This document shows positions 58,483-64,000 of a DNA stretch of 64,000 nucleotides, in pieces. The stretch covers positions 62,001-126,000 of the forward strand of contig JADJLO010000018.1 in NCBI GenBank assembly GCA_016710075.1, in the 5' to 3' direction. The DNA comes from Acidobacteriota bacterium (lineage in GTDB: Bacteria; Acidobacteriota; Blastocatellia; RBC074). The number at the start of each line of letters is the position of its first letter. Positions within the stretch are counted from its first letter, which is position 1. The notes below the pieces were generated by a model. It did not search any database and was not told where the DNA came from. It saw nothing but the letters and a program-made list of their open reading frames with translations. The position numbers were made by a program, and so were the translations under genes.

Positions 58483-59970
58483 CTATTGATGACGCAGAAC
58501 TGCTCCCGGACGATCACCGGTAACGATTCCGTCTCTGACAACAGACTGACCATTGATCAAAAGGTGAGCGACGCCGACGGGTTCGAGCATCGGCTGAGTC
58601 ATCGTCGATCGGTCGATGATTTTTGCCGGGTCAAAGATCACGATGTCTGCTTTCATTCCCTTTTTGATGGTGCCGCGGTCATTGAGGCCGAGGCGCCTGG
58701 CCGGCATTGAGGACATCTTGCGAATGGCCTGTTCGAGGGAGAGCCATTTTCTTTCGCGGACGAAGAGTCCGAGGACGCGCGGGAAAGTGCCGGCGCCGCG
58801 CGGGTGTCGCATGCCGATTCCGCCGTCACTCGAGACCATGACCCAGGGCTGAAGATAGAAAGTCCTGATATCGGAATCTTTCATCGACTTGCAAACGACG
58901 CCTGCTCCTCCGTCCCTGACTATTTTGATGTATGCATCGACGGCGTTCCCGCCGATTAGAGCACCGATCTGATCGAGGTTTTTTCCTTCATAATCCGGAT
59001 GAGCCTGACAACTGGTGATGAGAACATTGGCACCGCCGCCGACATCATCGAGACCTCTTTTTACCGCCGCCGGGTCATCGTGCCGTCGCGAGGGGATGAG
59101 CACGGTGATCGTCGAAGACCAGGCGTCGTATGGATAGCAGTCGGCCTCGATGTCGACACCTTTTTTGCGAGCTGCATCGATCAGCTTGACGGCATCGCCG
59201 GCTTTGTCCCAGACGCCGACCGTTCCCAGCTTGATGTGGGAAATCTGAACCGGGATGGCTGCGTCGCGGCCAATGCGTATGGCTTCTCGAAAAGCATCCA
59301 TGACCAGGTCGGCCTCATCGCGGACGTGACTCATGTAAATGCCTTTGTATTTAGCGGCAGCCTTCGCCAGTTCTATGATCTCTTCAGTCGTTGAAGGATT
59401 TCCAATGTCGTACTCAAGACCTGAAGACAGGCCGACCGCGCCCTCTCGCATTCCCTGCTCGACGAGTTCGGCCATTTGGGAGATTTCACTCTGAGTCGCG
59501 GTTCTCTTGAAATCCTTTCCCATGACCTTCTGACGAACGGTCGCATGACCGACGAATGCAATGACGTTGGTTGAGAGCTTCTGCTTTTCGCACCAGTTGA
59601 GGTAATCGCCAACCGGCCAGGGCGAGCCGCCATCGGGACCCACGGCAATGGTCGTAATGCCCTGAAGTATCTGACTGCGTGCGGTTGGATCGTTGGCGAA
59701 CCCGCGTTCGGAGTGATTGTGAATATCGACGAACCCCGGGGCCACGACCATGCCATGCGCTTCGATCACTTTTTCGCCCTGGCGAGGCTTCAGTCTTCCA
59801 ACTTCGGTGATGACATCGCCGGAGATGCGAATATCGAGGGAGCGTGCGGGCGCCCCCGTGCCGTCTATCACCTTTCCGCCTTTGATCAGTATCGAATCTT
59901 TGATCGGAACCTGCGCAAAGATGCCGCATTCAATCAAGACAATGAAGATAATCAAGAGGATCTTTTTCAT
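58483..59970 (-). CDS. D-aminoacylase / N-acyl-D-amino-acid deacylase family amidohydrolase, exported
   Basis: Amidohydrolase-superfamily enzyme of 495 aa with an N-terminal signal peptide (ILLIIFIVLIECGIFAQ). Metal-site motifs: VVAPGFVDIHNHSERG (His-x-His), GAVGLSSGLEYDIG, YMSHVRDE, VQISHIK, and Asp in MVSSDGGIGMRHPRGAGTFPR. Ends with the usual C-terminal beta strands (DIVIFDPAKI). The family hydrolyses N-acyl-D-amino acids or D-dipeptides, and export suggests peptidoglycan or peptide scavenging. The exact substrate is not known. Confidence 0.9.
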   Translation of the reverse strand: MKKILLIIFIVLIECGIFAQVPIKDSILIKGGKVIDGTGAPARSLDIRISGDVITEVGRLKPRQGEKVIEAHGMVVAPGFVDIHNHSERGFANDPTARSQILQGITTIAVGPDGGSPWPVGDYLNWCEKQKLSTNVIAFVGHATVRQKVMGKDFKRTATQSEISQMAELVEQGMREGAVGLSSGLEYDIGNPSTTEEIIELAKAAAKYKGIYMSHVRDEADLVMDAFREAIRIGRDAAIPVQISHIKLGTVGVWDKAGDAVKLIDAARKKGVDIEADCYPYDAWSSTITVLIPSRRHDDPAAVKRGLDDVGGGANVLITSCQAHPDYEGKNLDQIGALIGGNAVDAYIKIVRDGGAGVVCKSMKDSDIRTFYLQPWVMVSSDGGIGMRHPRGAGTFPRVLGLFVRERKWLSLEQAIRKMSSMPARRLGLNDRGTIKKGMKADIVIFDPAKIIDRSTMTQPMLEPVGVAHLLINGQSVVRDGIVTGDRPGAVLRHQ

Positions 59971-60082
59971 ATTGTTTACGAGTCCTGACTTGCATAAATT
60001 TAAAGTCCTGAATTAATAGCACGCTGATGCGTCTAATGCTACGATAAGTGCAAATCCCGATCGATTGAAACTGGAGCCAATA

Positions 60083-60460
60083 ATGAGCAATGCAGATCTC
60101 TCGCAATTTTCCGGCCAGCAGTATCTCAGCATTGAGAGCTTTCGCAAGGATGGGCGTGGAGTGCGCACTCCGGTGTGGTTCGCCGAGGGTGATGGCGTCT
60201 ATTATGTTTACACTCTCGCCGATTCTTACAAGATAAAACGGATCCGCAACAATCCCCGGATACGGATCGCTCCCTGTGATGCTCGCGGCGGCGTGAAAGG
60301 CGAATGGGTCGAGGCCACGGCCACCATACTTGACGAGAACGGCGAACGGCGCGCTCACGAATTGCTCAATGCCAAGTACGGCCTGATCAAACGGGCCATG
60401 GATGTGATATCAAAGCTTCGGCAAAACAAGCGCGCGGCTATCGCCATCAGGGTCAATTGA
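60083..60460 (+). CDS. PPOX-class flavin/F420-dependent oxidoreductase family protein
   Basis: A split-barrel protein of 125 aa. SFRKDGRGVRTPVWFAEGD and YYVYTLADSYKIKRIRNNPRIRIAPCDARG match the TIGR03666 (Rv2061-like) subgroup that in mycobacteria uses F420. Start 60083 has TGGAG 7 nt upstream. Whether this organism makes F420 cannot be read from the window, although an F420-reductase-like gene lies at 45353. Confidence 0.88.
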   Translation: MSNADLSQFSGQQYLSIESFRKDGRGVRTPVWFAEGDGVYYVYTLADSYKIKRIRNNPRIRIAPCDARGGVKGEWVEATATILDENGERRAHELLNAKYGLIKRAMDVISKLRQNKRAAIAIRVN

Positions 60461-60465
60461 AACCA

Positions 60466-61192
60466 ATGACAAGAAAATTTGGAGCGATAATCTCGGTTAT
60501 CGCCATTATTTTTCTGGCCTATCTGCTGCTCCTCTGTTTTCCGCAGCCTTTCTTCAAAGATTCGATCAGATACCGGAACCTGACGCTCTATTCTGATCGG
60601 CCGTTTGACATGGAATCGGGATTACGGTTACTGGCCATGGCTCAGGACAAGCTGGGAGATTCACCTTTCTATTTACCCTCCGAAGAACACACCATCTTCA
60701 TCTGCAACGAACGCTGGAGACAGATCCTTTTCTTCAACCGCAACTATCGTGTCGGAGGCGTCAATTATTTCCCGCTGACTCGCAATGTCTTTCTTCGCGA
60801 TTCAATCATCGAAGAGAACAGACTCAGAGGACCTGGTGGAAAACTTGTCGATGGAGATCGCACACTCGATTATTTCATCGCGCACGAGATAGCCCACACA
60901 CTGACCGGCGAAGCAGTGGGAGGCCTGCGTTATCACAGGCTCTCCGAATGGGTTCGGGAAGGCTATGCCGATTACGTCGGGAAGGGGAAATCCTTCAATT
61001 ACGATGAGGCACTCAAGGCATTCCTCAATCAAGCTCCGGAAATGAACAGGGAGAAATCCGGGCTTTATCTAAGGTATCACCTGCTGGTCTCTTATCTTAT
61101 CGATAAAAAGGGGCTGGAGCGCCCGCAAAGTGCTGGCGGACACCATACCTCAATCAACTGTCGAGAAGGAACTGATCACTTCTGTTCGTTGA
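60466..61192 (+). CDS. Membrane-anchored HExxH metallopeptidase-like protein, 3' frameshift
   Basis: Protein of about 240 aa with an N-terminal TM anchor (AIISVIAIIFLAYLLLLCF), a body with a zinc-peptidase motif HEIAH (in DYFIAHEIAHTLTG) and downstream Glu in WVREGYADYVG (candidate third ligand). The uncorrected frame ends at 61206 with an unlikely tail. Near 61111-61114 one extra base (GGGC TGG) allows the frame to continue as GWSARKVLADTIPQSTVEKE and stop at 61192, which looks native. So the tail is probably an indel error or mutation. ATG 60466 lacks a clear ribosome site and may be coupled to the PPOX gene. Confidence 0.72.
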
Positions 61193-61967
61193 GACTCTTG
61201 TCATAAGGAAAATATTTGAGCGTGATCTGTTCCGGCGGAGTATTGGCAAGCGCCTCTCTTTGCGGTCCGTCCAGAAACATGAGGATGAACTGCGAGATGT
61301 GAGGTTTCCCATTGCCCTTCTGATCGCGCAGATATCCGAGGAAGTCTTCGCTGAACCAGTCGAATATTTTTGAAAGATAGAGTCGTTTCGCAGCCGGATC
61401 GAATTTCACATTCCGCTGATCGTTGATGAACCTCTTCGCCGCCTGATTGAGCACATCCCAGGTTTTGCCTTCAATAATTGATGTCGGCCAAAGAGGAGGG
61501 CAACTGTATGCCGCGCAATTGATGTAGAAATGAATTCTCGGCTCCTTGTACCGCTTGCGAATGATCCGGTGTTCGAGGTCTTCGAGAGTCATCGCCTTGC
61601 CGCCGAGTTTGATATCGCGATTCCTGAAAAGTCCAAGGATGTTCCAGATTGAGTTTTTCGCCGGATATTCGGATGCGGCGATATAGAGCACCCATGCATT
61701 GTATGCGGTCATCCAGTAACGCAACTGTTCGCCGCCGTCCTTGAAATACTGCGGATGGCTGTCAGGGCTGATGGCGGAGATGCGGTCGATAAAACTTTTG
61801 AGCGGTCCGATGTCGGATTTGAGCCCGTTGTAATTGACCAGCCCGCGTGAATCGATATATTTGCCGGCAGCCCGATCATATTCCGAATAATTTATTCCCT
61901 GGGCTGCGACACCTACCGAAAAAACCATGATGATAAAGAGCACCGAAATTGATGATTTAACTTTCAA
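61176..61967 (-). CDS. DUF547 family exported protein
   Basis: A 263-aa protein with a signal peptide (SISVLFIIMVFSVGVAAQ) and the DUF547 domain: LVNYNGLKSDIGPLKSFID, QLRYWMTAYNAWVLYI, NRDIKLGGKAMTLEDLEH and RIHFYINCAAYSCPPL, the last with conserved Cys. The domain is structurally related to papain-like folds but its function is unknown. Its 3' end overlaps the convergent metallopeptidase-like gene by 17 nt. Confidence 0.9.
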   Translation of the reverse strand: MKVKSSISVLFIIMVFSVGVAAQGINYSEYDRAAGKYIDSRGLVNYNGLKSDIGPLKSFIDRISAISPDSHPQYFKDGGEQLRYWMTAYNAWVLYIAASEYPAKNSIWNILGLFRNRDIKLGGKAMTLEDLEHRIIRKRYKEPRIHFYINCAAYSCPPLWPTSIIEGKTWDVLNQAAKRFINDQRNVKFDPAAKRLYLSKIFDWFSEDFLGYLRDQKGNGKPHISQFILMFLDGPQREALANTPPEQITLKYFPYDKSLNEQK

Positions 61968-62034
61968 TGAAAAATCTCCTCCGTGAGTCCTGAAAATTCT
62001 GGCCGTCGCGAAACAAGGTAATTATAATCAATCC

Positions 62035-62709
62035 GTGCGCACTTCAATTATCATTCCAACTTTAAACGAATCATCGACGATCGGGAAACTGTCGAAATCA
62101 CTTTCATCACTCGATGGCGACTTCGAGGTCATAGTCGCCGATGGAGGAAGCAGTGACAACACAGTTGAGGTGGCCCGCAGCTCCGGTCTGAAAGTCGTTG
62201 AAGCCCCCCGAGGACGCGGTCCACAGATGAACGCGGGCGCCCGGGCTGCTTGTGGAGAAATTCTGGTATTTCTTCATGCCGACACTCAACTGCCTTCATG
62301 CGCCCTGAGCAGCATGGATCAGGCGCTCCGGCAAAAGAATGTCAGCGGAGGCAACTTCAACCTGATCTTTGGAGGGGAGAGTCGCGAAGCGAAATGGCTC
62401 ACCCGGATATACCCATTTCTCCGCCTGATCGGAATGAGTTATGGCGATTCGGCCATCTTTACCAGAAAAGAGACTTTCGATTCCCTGGGGGGATACAAGA
62501 ACTATCCGATCTTCGAGGATAGTGACTTATACAAGAGACTTCGCCGGATCGGCAGATTCGTCCATCTGAAGGAGAACGCAGTCACCTCGTCACGCAGATT
62601 CGAGGGCCGTTTTCTTCGCACATTCTCTATCTGGGCGGTGATGCATGTGCTCTACTGGGTGGGTGTCAGCCCGGATTTTCTGAACCGGATATACAGACCG
62701 ATCAGATGA
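62035..62709 (+). CDS. TIGR04283-type family 2 glycosyltransferase
   Basis: GT2 fold of 224 aa. It opens TSIIIPTLNESSTIGKL, with DXD-like IVADGGSSDNTVEVA, RGPQMNAGARAACGEILVFLHADT and FEDSDLYKRLRRIG. The TIGR04283 group is known mainly from genomic context and its acceptor is unknown. GTG 62035 is the likely start and no strong ribosome site is seen. Ends 2 nt before the convergent coaA stop. Confidence 0.85.
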   Translation: MRTSIIIPTLNESSTIGKLSKSLSSLDGDFEVIVADGGSSDNTVEVARSSGLKVVEAPRGRGPQMNAGARAACGEILVFLHADTQLPSCALSSMDQALRQKNVSGGNFNLIFGGESREAKWLTRIYPFLRLIGMSYGDSAIFTRKETFDSLGGYKNYPIFEDSDLYKRLRRIGRFVHLKENAVTSSRRFEGRFLRTFSIWAVMHVLYWVGVSPDFLNRIYRPIR

Positions 62710-62711
62710 CC

Positions 62712-63647
62712 TCAAAGCTTTCTCAGCCGGACATTCCGTGTCGAGTGGTTGGGCCCTTTTTCGAGAATCAGATGTGCCCGGGTACGCGTTGGAAGGATGT
62801 TCTCGCGAAGGTTTACGCCATTGATCTCGGTCCAGATTCGCAGAGCTGTCTCCCGGGCTTCTTCGTCTGTCAGACTGGAGTAGCGGTGAAAATATGAGGC
62901 GGGATTTTTAAATGCCGTCTGGCGAAGGGTGAAGAATCTTTCAACATACCAGCGTTTTATGTCTTCTTCCGCCGCATCGACATAAATCGAGAAATCGAAG
63001 AAATCCGAGACGAAGATCGGTGAGTCCTGTTCTGTGCTTCCCACGCCTGTCTGCAGGACGTTCAAGCCTTCGATGATCATGATGTCGGGCTGCCTGACAG
63101 TGTGGACCTGATCGGGCAGGATGTCGTATACCAGATGCGAATAGAGTGGGGCGTCCACTTCCGGCTCGCCCGATTTCACTCCAGCTACAAATCTGACCAG
63201 TCGGCGCCGGTCATAACTTTCGGGAAATCCCTTGCGATGCATCAGTCCACGGGACTCCAGAACGGCATTCGGGAAGAGAAACCCATCTGTCGTAATCAGG
63301 TCCACCTTCGGATGATTCGGCCACCTTGCCAGCAGCGCCTGAAGGATTCTTGCCGTCGTGCTTTTACCAACGGCAACGCTTCCTGCAACTCCAACCACGT
63401 ATGGAACTATCGCCGTCGTATTGCCAAGGAAGGTATGCGTGGCCTTATGCAGGCTCTGAGTCGCCTCGACATAAAGATTCAAAAGACGCGAGAGCGGAAG
63501 AAAGATCTCTTCAACTTCCTGAAGCGAGATACTATCATTGATGCCGCGAAGCCTCGTCAGGTCTTCTTCCGCCAGCGTCAGCGGAGTCGACGCCCGCAGC
63601 CTGCTCCATTCTTCACGGTCGAAATCTTCGAAAAGTGAGGTGGGCAT
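62712..63647 (-). CDS. coaA: Type I pantothenate kinase
   Basis: First enzyme of coenzyme A synthesis, ATP-dependent phosphorylation of pantothenate, 311 aa. It has Walker A GVAGSVAVGKST (86-97), DLITTDGFLFPNAVLESRGLM, RKGFPESYDRRRLVRFV, IIEGLNVLQTG and FVSDFFDFSIYVDA, matching CoaA. A homologous fold occurs in uridine kinase but the segments fit CoaA. Short family B repeats precede the gene. Confidence 0.95.
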   Translation of the reverse strand: MPTSLFEDFDREEWSRLRASTPLTLAEEDLTRLRGINDSISLQEVEEIFLPLSRLLNLYVEATQSLHKATHTFLGNTTAIVPYVVGVAGSVAVGKSTTARILQALLARWPNHPKVDLITTDGFLFPNAVLESRGLMHRKGFPESYDRRRLVRFVAGVKSGEPEVDAPLYSHLVYDILPDQVHTVRQPDIMIIEGLNVLQTGVGSTEQDSPIFVSDFFDFSIYVDAAEEDIKRWYVERFFTLRQTAFKNPASYFHRYSSLTDEEARETALRIWTEINGVNLRENILPTRTRAHLILEKGPNHSTRNVRLRKL

Positions 63648-63667
63648 AAAGAGTTGGTCTGAAGTCT

Positions 63668-63704
63668 GAAGTTTAAAGTTTAAAGTCTAAAGTTTAAAGA
63701 AGAT
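63668..63704. repeat. Family B repeat, single arm
   Basis: GTCTGAAGTTTAAAGTTTAAAG... is a run of 7-nt AAGTTTA-type units without an inverted partner in the following 100 bp. Confidence 0.75.
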
Positions 63705-63803
63705 TTTCAGGTTTTTATTAATGGAGACTCATTTAAAGCTATTTAATTAACTGATACTATTGGCGAATTCAACGGCGCCAAAGGCGCCGACCAGAAAACA
63801 GCC

Positions 63804-63830
63804 AGGGGTGAGCGCGAAGCGCGAGCCCCT
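63804..63830. terminator. Probable terminator hairpin of the right-edge gene
   Basis: On the minus strand AGGGGCTCGCGC-TTC-GCGCTCACCCCT forms a GC-rich stem with one internal mismatch block, 4 nt after the stop of the right-edge gene, followed by GGCTGTTTT. Confidence 0.6.
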
Positions 63831-63834
63831 CCGT

Positions 63835-64000
63835 TTAAAGTCCGGTGATACGAATTCCGGTGTGAGCCTTGTGCCTGATATTGAATCCAATCAAAAGGGC
63901 GGTCAGGGATTCGACGATGCGAGAATTGGCGAGCAGGCCACCGTCGACATAGCGGCATCCCGGGATGGCTTCGACGAGCGGCTTGACGCTCTCTCTCGAA
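63835..64000 (-). CDS. C-terminal end of an unidentified protein, partial
   Basis: Right-edge fragment of about 54 codons read on the minus strand: SVKPLVEAIPGCRYVDGG, ANSRIVESLTALLIGF, and end HKAHTGIRITGL, stop at 63835. Frame and codon use look genuine but the family is not recognised from this portion. Transcription runs toward coaA, which begins 188 nt further on. Confidence 0.55.
   Translation of the reverse strand, partial: SRESVKPLVEAIPGCRYVDGGLLANSRIVESLTALLIGFNIRHKAHTGIRITGL

Overview
The window looks like chromosomal DNA of an Acidobacteriota bacterium, most likely near Blastocatellia. This rests on gene families, because no rRNA is present. The clues are a fused 2-oxoglutarate decarboxylase/dehydrogenase (kgd type) coupled to an ECF sigma factor and a Ser/Thr kinase with the N-terminal extension common in that phylum, a DnaK operon with an HspR repressor, MacB-type permease pairs, an M2 (ACE-like) lipoprotein peptidase and PQQ-type dehydrogenases with cytochrome c domains. 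Base composition is moderately GC-rich by eye (not computed).

Layout. 1-9190 (minus strand): a 5'-truncated penicillin-acylase fragment, a PQQ/cytochrome c dehydrogenase, a small unknown protein, and kgd > ECF sigma > frameshifted Ser/Thr kinase. 9496-14992: methyltransferase, cyclase, cupin, a degenerate NagB-like protein coupled to a phosphatase, a CDP-alcohol phosphatidyltransferase and an AI-2E family permease. 15040-19349: heat-shock operon dnaK-hsp20-dnaJ-hspR with a promoter overlapped by a probable HspR operator. 19368-23461: polysaccharide export permease, glycosyltransferase and two NlpC/P60 paralogues. 23610-31449: quinone oxidoreductase, YhhN, a frameshifted lipase, an SH3 protein, two MacB-like permeases and a large exported protein. 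31558-34518: sodium/solute symporter, small membrane protein and NagA, probably an amino-sugar uptake and catabolism operon. 34519-34847: homopolymer-rich sequence that is almost certainly an artefact. 34901-47949: SDR, M2 peptidase, SCP2 protein, CurA-like reductase, ThrE-like exporter, rnhB, msrP/msrQ, a galactokinase-like kinase, a frameshifted F420-reductase-like gene and a second PQQ/cytochrome c protein. 48028-57374 (minus): a housekeeping and proteostasis block tig, clpP, a stand-alone ClpX-type zinc-finger gene, clpX, lon, engB and rho, with tRNA-Leu beyond tig. 57595-64000: yqeY, a PLDc_N-like small membrane protein, D-aminoacylase, a PPOX protein, a membrane metallopeptidase-like protein, DUF547, GT2, coaA and a partial gene.

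The most unusual feature is intergenic. At least four sequence families form long imperfect palindromes whose arms are built from 7-nt or 9-nt tandem units (GATTACGAAAC..., AAGTTTA, AGAATGA, CGCCAAGAA). They lie between genes in every orientation, including inside the msrP/msrQ pair, and one single-armed copy sits exactly where the S45 gene loses its 5' end.

Sequence quality is a caveat. Four genes carry apparent frameshifts (kinase, lipase, F420 reductase, metallopeptidase), and two poly-G blocks lie beside palindromes. Some broken genes may therefore be sequencing or assembly errors in a draft or metagenome contig.
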